Source: Paracoccaceae bacterium
GTDB taxonomy: Bacteria > Pseudomonadota > Alphaproteobacteria > Rhodobacterales > Rhodobacteraceae
NCBI GenBank assembly: GCA_014872875.1
Contig: WKFI01000022.1
Location: 1-64,000, forward strand
Length of the DNA: 64,000 nt
Reading direction: 5' to 3'
Position 1 is the first letter of the stretch; the number at the start of each line of letters is the position of its first letter. Under the pieces are notes generated by a model that saw only the letters and a program-made list of their open reading frames with translations, made no database searches and was not told the origin of the DNA. This document shows, one piece after another, positions 29,257 through 36,424 of this stretch. A program made the position numbers and the translations under genes.

Positions 29257-29777
29257 CAGCTTTCCCCGGCCTTGGGATGACGCCAGACCTGGCAGGACTT
29301 GCCCAGCAGTTCGTCATCACGTTCGAATGTGGCACCCAATTTTTCGGCCAATGCGCGCGAGCGGTCATTGGCGTGGGCGATGTAGGAGATTACACCATCC
29401 AGCCCCTGATGGCGGGCGGCGTGGTCGCGGGCGGCCAGCGCTGCCTCGTGGGCAAATCCCTTGCCTTCGGCGTGTTCCAACAGGGTCCAGCCCATTTCCG
29501 GTTCGTGCCAGCCGGGGGCAAAGATCATACCAACCCAGCCAGCGAAATCGCCGGTGGCCTTTTCGGTCAGATGCCACAGGCCATAGCCGTTCATTGCCCA
29601 ATGGCCCAGCCGTGCGGCCAGCGATTGCCAGGTGCCGAATTCATCCTTGGGTCCACCAACATAGTGGCTGCGTTCGGTCGCGAAGAACGCGGCCATGGCG
29701 GGCAGGTCTTCGGCGCTGGGCGCGCGCAGGATCAGGCGTTCGGTTTCGATGCTGGGGATTACGAAGTTGGTGCTCAT
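29256..29777 (-). CDS. GNAT acetyltransferase, RimJ/RimL-like (3rd of tandem array)
   Basis: 173 residues. IETERLILRAPSAEDLPAM, GHWAMNGYGLWHLTEKATGD and the CoA loop HAEGKGFAHEAALAARDHA, followed by NDRSRALAEKLGATFERD. The start codon overlaps the stop of the preceding gene (ATGA), and its own stop overlaps the next start, so it is translated in a coupled series. Confidence 0.88.
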   Translation of the reverse strand: MSTNFVIPSIETERLILRAPSAEDLPAMAAFFATERSHYVGGPKDEFGTWQSLAARLGHWAMNGYGLWHLTEKATGDFAGWVGMIFAPGWHEPEMGWTLLEHAEGKGFAHEAALAARDHAARHQGLDGVISYIAHANDRSRALAEKLGATFERDDELLGKSCQVWRHPKAGES

Positions 29778-30316
29778 CTCACACCTCCGACCACGGCATC
29801 CGGGCCCGGATGGCGGTACACCATCTCGGTCCCGTGGCTGACGTTTTCAAAGCTGCGTTCGTAATGCGCGCCCATGCGTTCGGCCAGCGCCACGGATCGA
29901 GTATTGCCCGGGAGGATGTTGGAGCTGAGAGTTTCGAAGCCCAGCACCTCGTATGCGAATTTGCGCGCTTCTTCGGCGGCCTCAAAAGCATAGCCTTTGC
30001 CTTCGGTGCCGTCGAACATTACCCAGCCCAGTTCCGGCTCGGGCCAGCCTTCGGGCGACCAGAGGCCGACAAAGCCGACCGGGGCGCCTTCATGCGTGTC
30101 CACCATCCAGAAGCCATACCCGTGCAGAGCCCAATGGCCGATCATGCTGGCGAACCAGCGCCATGCACCGTTGCGATCCAGTGGGCCGCCGAACCCCCAG
30201 CTGCGCTGTTCATCAGCGAAAAACGCAGCAATGTTTTCGAAATCGTGCGCTTCGGGGCCGCGCAGAACCAGTCGTTCTGTTTTCAGGACGGGAATATCGA
30301 GCGTTAGGGATGTCAT
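29774..30316 (-). CDS. GNAT acetyltransferase, RimJ/RimL-like (2nd of tandem array)
   Basis: 180 residues. LKTERLVLRGPEAHDFENI, GHWALHGYGFWMVDTHEG, CoA loop TEGKGYAFEAAEEARKFA, and NTRSVALAERMGAHYER. Coupled to both neighbours by ATGA overlaps. It is closest by eye to the first member of the array. Confidence 0.88.
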   Translation of the reverse strand: MTSLTLDIPVLKTERLVLRGPEAHDFENIAAFFADEQRSWGFGGPLDRNGAWRWFASMIGHWALHGYGFWMVDTHEGAPVGFVGLWSPEGWPEPELGWVMFDGTEGKGYAFEAAEEARKFAYEVLGFETLSSNILPGNTRSVALAERMGAHYERSFENVSHGTEMVYRHPGPDAVVGGVR

Positions 30317-30852
30317 GCGTAGGCCTCCATCCCGCCTTCGCTGTCTGGGGCGGTGTGGCGGTAAACGATGGTTTCGTCGGGCGTCTCGCCCAACGGCAAA
30401 GGGGCGTTTTTGTCCAGCAGCGCACCCAGCCGTTCGGCCAGCGCGACCGAGCGGTCATTGCCCGGAGTGATGTAGCTGACCAGAGTGTCGAACCCCTGCT
30501 GCCAGGCCCAGGCCAAAGCGGCCTCGGCCGCCTCGTATGCGTAGCCTTTGCCCTCGTGTTCTTGCAGGAATACCCATCCGATTTCCATTTCTGGGTAGTC
30601 TGCCGGTTTGTTGATGCCGACCTGTCCTACAAAGACACCGTCATGGGTTTGTACACCCCAGCTGCCATAACCCAGCAAAGGCCAGCTGCCGACCTCGGAC
30701 GCAATCCAGTGCCAGCTTTGTTTTCGGCTGAACGGCCCCCCCATGAACGCTGCACGCTCACTGCCGAGCAGCGCATAAAGCGGCTCGAAGTCGGCCATCA
30801 CATGGCCGCGCAGCGTCAGGCGCTGGGTGGATATGGTGGGGGCGGTGGTCAC
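30313..30852 (-). CDS. GNAT acetyltransferase, RimJ/RimL-like (1st of tandem array)
   Basis: 179 residues from a GTG at 30852, one base after the ffh stop. ISTQRLTLRGHVMADFEPL, GYGSWGVQTHDGVFVGQVG, CoA loop EHEGKGYAYEAAEAALAWA and NDRSVALAERLGALLDK. The run from ffh through four GNAT genes to chorismate mutase and rpsP is one tightly packed transcription unit. Confidence 0.87.
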   Translation of the reverse strand: MTTAPTISTQRLTLRGHVMADFEPLYALLGSERAAFMGGPFSRKQSWHWIASEVGSWPLLGYGSWGVQTHDGVFVGQVGINKPADYPEMEIGWVFLQEHEGKGYAYEAAEAALAWAWQQGFDTLVSYITPGNDRSVALAERLGALLDKNAPLPLGETPDETIVYRHTAPDSEGGMEAYA

Positions 30853-30853
30853 G

Positions 30854-32368
30854 TTACTTCTTTTTCCCGAATCCGCTGAGTCCCGGTGGCAGGCCCATGC
30901 CGCCACCCAGACCGGGGAGTCCACCGGGCATGCCGCCTTTGGCGCCCATCGCCTTGGCGGCGGCTTCCAGCGCTTTGGGGTCCATGCCTGCGGCCAAGTC
31001 CTCGGGGGATGGACCGCCTTTGCCGAACATGCCTTTCATGGCCTGTTTCAGCATCTTGCCTTTGCCCATCTTGCCCATCTTCTTCATCATGTCGGACATC
31101 TGACGGTGCATTTTCAGCAGCTTGTTCAGATCGCTGACCTGCTGGCCCGCACCGGCGGCAATGCGTTTCTTGCGCGACGCCTGCAGCAGGCCCGGATTGG
31201 CGCGCTCTTTCTTGGTCATGGAATCGATCAGGGCGATCTGGCGTTTGATGACCTTGTCATCCATTCCCGCGTCCTGGATCTGCTTCGACATTTTACCCAT
31301 GCCGGGCATCATCGACATCATGCCTTCCATGCCGCCCATCTTGAGCATCTGATCCAGCTGCATCTTCAAGTCATTCATGTTGAAATGACCCTTCATCATG
31401 CGCTTCATCATCTTCTCGGCCTGTTCGGCCTCGATGGTTTCCTGGGCTTTTTCGACCAGAGCCACGATGTCGCCCATGCCGAGGATGCGGCCAGCGATCC
31501 GGTCCGGCTCGAACGTCTCGATGGCGTCCATCTTTTCGCCCAGACCCACAAAGCGGATCGGCTTGCCGGTCACGGCGCGCATCGACAGCGCAGCACCACC
31601 GCGCCCGTCGCCGTCCATACGGGTCAGGACCACGCCGGAGATGCCGATCTTGTCGTCGAATTCCTGAGCGACCTCGACCGCGACCTGACCGGTCAGACCA
31701 TCGACCACCAGCAGCGTTTCGCGCGGATCGACCACGTCGCGGACGTTTTCGACCTCTTTCATCAGGACTTCGTCGATCTGCAGGCGACCGGCGGTGTCGA
31801 GCATGTAGACGTCATATCCCCCAAGCGCAGCCTGCTGTTTGGCGCGTTTGGCGATGTCCACGGGTTTCTGGCCCGGCACGATGGGCAGGGTATCGACACC
31901 GATCTGGGTGCCGAGGATTGCCAGCTGATCCATAGCGGCGGGACGATAGACGTCCAGCGAGGCCAGCAGGACCTTCTTGCCCTCTTTTTCCTTCAGGCGT
32001 TTGGCCAGCTTACCGGTGGTGGTGGTTTTACCGCCGCCCTGCAGACCGACCATCAGGATCGGCGCGGGAGGATTGTCGATTTTCAGCTTGCCCGGGTCTT
32101 CGTCGCCTTCAAGCGTGGCAACCAGCGCATCATGCACGATCTTGACGACCTGCTGACCGGGCGTGACCGATTTGGTCACGGCCTGACCGGTGGCCTGTTC
32201 CTGGACCCGTTTGACAAAGTCGCGCGCCACGGGCAGCGATACGTCGGCCTCAAGCAGGGCGACGCGCACTTCGCGCAGGGCGGTCTTCACGTCCTCTTCG
32301 GACAGCGCGCCCTGTTTGGTGAGACGGTCAAAGACGCCGGAGAGGCGTTCGGATAAATTTTCAAACAT
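30854..32368 (-). CDS. ffh: Signal recognition particle protein Ffh
   Basis: 504 residues. N domain (1-85), then a GTPase G domain with GLQGGGKTTTTGKLA (108-122), DVYRPAAMDQL, YMLDTAGRLQ and TRMDGDGRGGAALS, and a methionine-rich M domain (about 300-440) that binds SRP RNA and signal sequences (SMMPGMGKMSKQI; GAGQQVSDLNKLLKMHRQM). A Gly/Met/Pro-rich tail of about 60 residues ends the protein. It heads the GNAT/chorismate mutase/rpsP unit. Confidence 0.97.
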   Translation of the reverse strand: MFENLSERLSGVFDRLTKQGALSEEDVKTALREVRVALLEADVSLPVARDFVKRVQEQATGQAVTKSVTPGQQVVKIVHDALVATLEGDEDPGKLKIDNPPAPILMVGLQGGGKTTTTGKLAKRLKEKEGKKVLLASLDVYRPAAMDQLAILGTQIGVDTLPIVPGQKPVDIAKRAKQQAALGGYDVYMLDTAGRLQIDEVLMKEVENVRDVVDPRETLLVVDGLTGQVAVEVAQEFDDKIGISGVVLTRMDGDGRGGAALSMRAVTGKPIRFVGLGEKMDAIETFEPDRIAGRILGMGDIVALVEKAQETIEAEQAEKMMKRMMKGHFNMNDLKMQLDQMLKMGGMEGMMSMMPGMGKMSKQIQDAGMDDKVIKRQIALIDSMTKKERANPGLLQASRKKRIAAGAGQQVSDLNKLLKMHRQMSDMMKKMGKMGKGKMLKQAMKGMFGKGGPSPEDLAAGMDPKALEAAAKAMGAKGGMPGGLPGLGGGMGLPPGLSGFGKKK

Positions 32369-32480
32369 GGCCCTTCAGCTCCTTCGCCGTTCATCATGTG
32401 GCGTTGCCAATCTAGGCAGCACCGGTTCGATACTCAATTGCTCCACCAGTTGACCGGGTGAGAACATTCCAAACAATTTT

Positions 32481-32589
32481 GCCCCCACGGGCGTAACACG
32501 CTGGTGGAGGGCGATCCCTGGCTGCGCCAAGGGACCGGAAGATGTCGCACTTCCGGATATTGGGGGCAGGCGTTACGCCGATTGGGGGC
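32481..32589 (-). ncRNA. Candidate structured RNA upstream of ffh
   Basis: About 110 bases with strong nested pairing: GCCCCCA (32481-32487) with TGGGGGC (32583-32589), GGCGTAAC (32490-32497) with GTTACGCC (32572-32579), an inner hairpin CCGGAAG / CTTCCGG (32535-32541 / 32550-32556), and another TCCCT / AGGGA (32515-32519 / 32530-32534). A second TGGGGGC at 32561-32567 could replace the outer partner. It lies between a 2OG oxygenase gene and ffh. The strand cannot be fixed from pairing, since there are no G-U pairs to tell; minus is chosen because both neighbours are on it. It lacks the SRP RNA GGAAGGAAGCAGCC motif, so it is not ffs. A 6S RNA, ffh leader or decayed terminator are alternatives. 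Confidence 0.45.
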
Positions 32590-32623
32590 CAGAGTCAACC
32601 CGTGAAGCTTGGCTTGCAGTGTG

Positions 32624-33577
32624 TCAGGCGGGCTGAAGAAAACGCGTCGGGAACTGATCGGTAAGGTAGCGGCCGTAGCTTTTGCGTCCCTGATCGTGAG
32701 GGGTATCAATCAGGGTTTCGAATTCAGGTTCACCGAAATACCCGATCGAACACCGATCCGAATAGCCGCCCAGAACGCGGTGAGGGGTACCTGCCAGTTG
32801 GGGTCCACCGATCGGTTCCAGAAGATCGCCGCAATGAACAGACAGCGCTCCCGGGGCTTTGGGAACCTCGCGCCAAAGACCATCTCGCCCTTGAAACTGC
32901 AGGCCGCCCTTCTCGTCCTGCCACAGGATCGACAGAACACCGGTGTCAACGTGCTCGCGTGTGATCATCCTGCGGCCTTGGGCATCGGTTTCGGGGTCGT
33001 GGTTCAAAAGCTCAAAACCTTCTGGGACGACTGGATAATGCAACAGACGCAAGACACCGTTTCTACCGGCTGTCAGATGCGCTCCGGCGGTTGCCGGTTT
33101 GCCCAGCCCGCGCAGGGCCGCCGGTACCATCAGAGAGATGATCCTCCGACACAAGGCGCCATAAGCGGTCATCGCGTGCTGCCAGCCGGGAGCCGTGGCT
33201 TCGTCAGGCCAGACATTGGATTCTTCGAATGCTGCGGTGCTGGGGAGCCCGGGCGCCGGAAGCGGCGGTTCGGGCCCCATATCGAAGATTTCGTTATAGG
33301 CCCAATGGGGTTCGGTCGGTAAAGGGGTGAAGCCGCGATAGAGGTTGCGATTTCCGGGTTGAGCCTTGCGCAGCGCCAGGGTGCGTTTGACGGTTTCGGG
33401 CAATGCAAAGAAGCTTTGTAATTGGTGTGCCGTTCCATCCAGCGTCTTGTAGCCGGGAAAGCCCGTGACCAGCAGCCCGGACGTCGTGGCGAAGGCTTCG
33501 GCGATTTGGTAATCGAGTGTGCTGTCATTGGGATCCCGGAACAGGGGCGCAATATTGATAAGAGCAATTTCGGTCAT
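32624..33577 (-). CDS. Isopenicillin-N-synthase-family 2OG-Fe(II) oxygenase
   Basis: 317 residues. N-terminal DIOX_N-like region (FATTSGLLVTGFPGY, LQSFFALPETVKRTL) and the beta-helix with TREHVDTGVLSILWQ (HxD iron ligands) and HRVLGGYSDRCSIGYFGEP (third His, and R..S binding 2-oxoglutarate). This is the plant-type/IPNS family of small-molecule hydroxylases. No pathway partner is adjacent, so the substrate is unknown. Confidence 0.87.
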   Translation of the reverse strand: MTEIALINIAPLFRDPNDSTLDYQIAEAFATTSGLLVTGFPGYKTLDGTAHQLQSFFALPETVKRTLALRKAQPGNRNLYRGFTPLPTEPHWAYNEIFDMGPEPPLPAPGLPSTAAFEESNVWPDEATAPGWQHAMTAYGALCRRIISLMVPAALRGLGKPATAGAHLTAGRNGVLRLLHYPVVPEGFELLNHDPETDAQGRRMITREHVDTGVLSILWQDEKGGLQFQGRDGLWREVPKAPGALSVHCGDLLEPIGGPQLAGTPHRVLGGYSDRCSIGYFGEPEFETLIDTPHDQGRKSYGRYLTDQFPTRFLQPA

Positions 33578-33890
33578 ATCAGTCTCCTGTTTTGTCGGTT
33601 TCTTTTGACGTCTGATCCGAGATTAATAGCCCCATGTTCGTTGCCCTCAGACCCCACGTTTGGCAGTGACGTTTCGGGAAGCGTCCTCATGATGGCCGAA
33701 CCCATCTGAATGAGACCAACGAGCAACAATCGTGGCAAGAAAATTCGTCTGTAGCATTGGGGACGCTGTCGTTTTCCGGGGAAACCCGTGACGCTTAGGT
33801 CTGGCCCCGTGGCGAGGTGCCGCATCCAAGTGTGCTGTCGCGGAGCTAGCTCGCCCCACTGGTAGAACGCGAACCAGGAGACAGCGCGAC
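33578..33890. other. Intergenic region without a recognised gene
   Basis: 313 bases between the oxygenase start and a small plus-strand gene. No convincing frame, repeat or RNA was seen. It must hold the oxygenase promoter on the minus strand and a promoter for the small gene at 33891. Confidence 0.5.
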
Positions 33891-33974
33891 ATGTTCAAAG
33901 GACTTGGACTTTCAATAACTCTGATCGTCGGAGGAATGCTGGGTGCACCATATGTGGTGCTGCAGCTGATCTGA
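33891..33974 (+). CDS. 27-residue single-helix membrane microprotein (hypothetical)
   Basis: MFKGLGLSITLIVGGMLGAPYVVLQLI: a single hydrophobic helix with a Gly-rich face. An AGGAG site lies 10 bases before the ATG, and a strong terminator (34003-34032) begins 28 bp after the stop, so this is a self-contained transcription unit. Function unknown. Confidence 0.55.
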   Translation: MFKGLGLSITLIVGGMLGAPYVVLQLI

Positions 33975-34002
33975 GCGACGGTCTGATAGTGTGAAACACG
34001 GG

Positions 34003-34032
34003 AACACTGCGGGGCGACCCGCAGTGTTTTTC
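34003..34032 (+). terminator. Intrinsic terminator after the microprotein gene
   Basis: AACACTGCGGG (34003-34013) pairs perfectly with CCCGCAGTGTT (34018-34028) around GCGA, followed by TTTC. The U-tract is on the plus-strand transcript only. Confidence 0.85.
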
Positions 34033-34047
34033 AGTTTGGAGGGGCGG

Positions 34048-34206
34048 TTACGGCCCTCCCTGATACCTGACTGCTTCGCGATTGGCTTTGTGCCTGAGAT
34101 AATCCTCGTATTCCGGGGTGCCGGGTTCAGGGACACAGGCCGAAATGCTCAGCCCCAGCAGGGCCACGGCCAGAATTCGCAACAGCAGACGTTTCGGGCG
34201 GGTCAT
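34048..34206 (-). CDS. Small lipoprotein (52 residues, hypothetical)
   Basis: The minus strand encodes a basic start (MTRPKRLLLR), a hydrophobic core (ILAVALLGLSIS) and a lipobox ISAC, so Cys24 would become the lipidated N-terminus. The mature part, CVPEPGTPEYEDYLRHKANR and a further nine residues, is only about 29 residues. AAGGAAG lies six bases before the ATG at 34206. No relatives recognised. Codon use and the full lipoprotein signal make a real gene likely. Confidence 0.72.
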   Translation of the reverse strand: MTRPKRLLLRILAVALLGLSISACVPEPGTPEYEDYLRHKANREAVRYQGGP

Positions 34207-34272
34207 CTTGGGCTTCCTTGTGTGTAGGGTCTTTGCGACACCCGAAAAAAGATAGCGTGGGGGCGTTCTGTG

Positions 34273-34863
34273 TCACGCAACCTGTTGGTTCAGTGTTTCG
34301 ATCAGGGTCAGTGCAGCGCTACGGGCTGTGGTGCGGAAATCTTCCATGTCGCCCAGCATTGCAAAGGATCCGACGTTGAACAGGATGCCCATCACGCCAT
34401 GGGCAACGGTGTGAACGCTGGCCTGAGGGGCGGTCGGGTAGCAGGCGCGCAGAGCACCTTCAATCCCGGTAACAAACCCATCCAGCCAAGTGCGCAGATG
34501 TCGGGCCAAGTCGGGGTCGGTTTTACCCGCAGCGATGAGTTCTTCGAAGATCAAGACTGAATCGGCATCGTCATATTGATCGTCGAACAGGAAGGCGATC
34601 ACCTCAGGGCCCGAGCGCAGGTTGGACAGGGCGGTTTCCAGCTGGGCCAGCTCGGCCTTGGCCTGGTCAAAATACCGGGCGACAAAGGCGGCAAACAGCT
34701 GATCCCGGTTGCCGACATTGTGACGGATCAGCGGGCGCGCCATCTGCGCCTCCTCGGCGACGCGGTCCATGGTGGCACCTTCCAGACCGTAACGGGTGAT
34801 GCAGCGCCCATAGGCATCCAGGATTTCGGTGATCCGCTGCTGTTTCAGGCTTGGTCGTCCCAC
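34273..34863 (-). CDS. TetR-family regulator
   Basis: 196 residues. The N-terminal helix-turn-helix is ITEILDAYGRCITRYGLEGATMDRV, EEAQMARPLIRHNVGNRDQLF. The C-terminal domain is not specific. It is divergent from the fatty-acid/sterol-hydroxylase-type gene, and two TGTCA-N4-TGACA dyads lie between them. Confidence 0.88.
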   Translation of the reverse strand: MGRPSLKQQRITEILDAYGRCITRYGLEGATMDRVAEEAQMARPLIRHNVGNRDQLFAAFVARYFDQAKAELAQLETALSNLRSGPEVIAFLFDDQYDDADSVLIFEELIAAGKTDPDLARHLRTWLDGFVTGIEGALRACYPTAPQASVHTVAHGVMGILFNVGSFAMLGDMEDFRTTARSAALTLIETLNQQVA

Positions 34864-34876
34864 GGCGTCCTCTTTT

Positions 34877-34928
34877 TTGTCATCGTTGACAATTTATAAT
34901 TCAAAGATTAATTGTCATCCATGACAAT
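34877..34928. promoter_or_regulatory. Two palindromic TetR operators
   Basis: TTGTCATCGTTGACAA (34877-34892) and ATTGTCATCCATGACAAT (34911-34928) share the dyad TTGTCA-N4-TGACAA, with 6-bp and 7-bp perfect arms; their centres are 35 bp apart. They flank the promoter between the TetR gene and the hydroxylase gene at 35006. One starts 14 bp upstream of the TetR ATG. Confidence 0.88.
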
Positions 34929-35005
34929 AAACATTTGCCGCGCAAATGGAACCATGACCGACCGGTTTCGCGTGGCAGTCTGCAGCTGCGGAAGGAGACG
35001 GGCAG

Positions 35006-35878
35006 ATGGAATTTCTGAGCAAGACCTACAGTGAATGGCAGGTCTATGCCTGGGAGGTGTCGCTGGGCGATTGGTTCTTTGCCCTGTCGCTGGCCTTTCT
35101 GGCGTTCGAGCTGGCGCGTTTGGCCACCAAAAAGGCGCTGTCTTGGAACCTGCTGGGGGATACGGTGGCAAATTTCGTGACCCTGGCGCTGTTCATCGCA
35201 ATGAACCTTGCGATGACCGGGCTGGTGGTGGCAGCCTATTACTATGTTTACGAGAATTTCAGCCTGACCCAGCTGCCGATCAACGGCTGGACCATCCTGC
35301 TCTGCGTGCTGCTGGCGGACCTGGTCTATTACTGGGAACACAGGTTCATGCATCGGGTGGGGATTGGCTGGGCGACCCACACGGTTCACCACTCCTCGCC
35401 TTATTTCAATATCTCGGTGGCCTATCGGTTTGGGCCGCTGGACGGGTTTATTCCGCTGTTCTTTCATATCCCGCTGGTGATGTTGGGCTTCAATCCGCTG
35501 GTGGTGTTCTTCTCCGAGGTGCTGGTGCAGCTGTATCAGACCGCGCTGCATACCGAGACGGTCAAGAAACTGCCGCGCCCCGTCGAGGCGGTGATGAACA
35601 CACCATCGCACCACCGGGTGCACCATGGATCGAACCCGCAATATATCGACAAGAACTATGCCGGGATCTTTATCATCTGGGACCGGATGTTCGGCACGTT
35701 CGAGGAGGAACGGGAAAAGGTGGTCTATGGCGTGGTGCCGCCGCTGAATTCAATCAATCCGGTGCATGTCTTTGTACATGGCCTGACCAAGCTGGCGGGA
35801 CAGGTTTGGACGGCCAAGGGCTGGCGGACCAAGCTGGCCTACCTGGTGAAGCCACCGGGCTGGACGCCCAAGGGGTGA
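35006..35878 (+). CDS. Sterol desaturase / fatty acid hydroxylase family membrane enzyme
   Basis: 290 residues with about four membrane helices and the diiron His clusters of the family: HRFMH, HTVHHSS and HHRVHHG, plus an isolated LHTE. These enzymes hydroxylate or desaturate lipid chains and sterol-like carbons with O2. The start follows GGAAGGAGA. The divergent TetR and its two operators suggest induction by a lipid-like or toxic compound. The stop abuts the stop of the converging gene within TGATCA. Confidence 0.88.
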   Translation: MEFLSKTYSEWQVYAWEVSLGDWFFALSLAFLAFELARLATKKALSWNLLGDTVANFVTLALFIAMNLAMTGLVVAAYYYVYENFSLTQLPINGWTILLCVLLADLVYYWEHRFMHRVGIGWATHTVHHSSPYFNISVAYRFGPLDGFIPLFFHIPLVMLGFNPLVVFFSEVLVQLYQTALHTETVKKLPRPVEAVMNTPSHHRVHHGSNPQYIDKNYAGIFIIWDRMFGTFEEEREKVVYGVVPPLNSINPVHVFVHGLTKLAGQVWTAKGWRTKLAYLVKPPGWTPKG

Positions 35879-36379
35879 TCAGGTTTCGGCGGCGTCGGTT
35901 CGGGCAGGCAGCCATTTGTTGATGGCCTTGACCAGTCGCCGTGATCCGCCGCCGCTGGAATAGGCTTCGACCACCGGGTGTCGGCCGGCGCTCATCCCCT
36001 GATCCAGGATCAGAACGGGGCGATACAGGGTCCGGCTGCTCCCGTCGCTGCGGGATGTGGTTTCTTCGATTTCGGCATGGGAGAGGTTGGACAGTCTGTG
36101 TTCCACTGCCTGATAGCCAAAGACCGATTGGCGTCGGATCAGAATGCTGTCCTTGGGACGATCCAAGATCACCTGAACCCGGCGGACAAAGACGCAGAAG
36201 GCGGCAAAGCCCAACCCGCCGCCGAACAGGGCGAAGAAAAACGCCTCCCACGTGCCGGACATCATCATCGCCACGCCGGGCGCCACGAAAGCCAGGATGA
36301 AGAGGATCAGCATGATGCCGATCAGCCAGGGCGTATCGGCGAGGATCAACTGGTCGGGCGTGTCGCGCGTTACTTTCAT
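35879..36379 (-). CDS. Two-helix membrane protein (hypothetical)
   Basis: 166 residues. Two membrane helices (about 18-41 and 46-65, WLIGIMLILFILAFVAPGVA and FFFALFGGGLGFAAFCVFV) with a cytoplasmic C-terminal domain rich in charged residues (VQVILDRPKDSILIRRQSVFG, ending in a Lys/Arg patch). The layout resembles bacterial PH-domain-like membrane proteins, but no family is recognised. Confidence 0.7.
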   Translation of the reverse strand: MKVTRDTPDQLILADTPWLIGIMLILFILAFVAPGVAMMMSGTWEAFFFALFGGGLGFAAFCVFVRRVQVILDRPKDSILIRRQSVFGYQAVEHRLSNLSHAEIEETTSRSDGSSRTLYRPVLILDQGMSAGRHPVVEAYSSGGGSRRLVKAINKWLPARTDAAET

Positions 36380-36424
36380 GTCGGCAGTGTAGCAGCTTCA
36401 CGTCGTATCAGAAGAGCAGCTTGA

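Noticed and set aside
30827-32356. Long plus-strand open frame across ffh
   Set aside because: It is antisense to the conserved ffh gene and its His-rich translation only mirrors the Met-rich M domain.
32481-32589. SRP RNA (ffs)
   Set aside because: The universal loop GGAAGGAAGCAGCC is absent, so nearness to ffh is not enough.
33912-34136. 74-residue minus-strand frame across the microprotein and its terminator
   Set aside because: It runs through a perfect terminator hairpin and overlaps the lipoprotein gene; no signal or domain.
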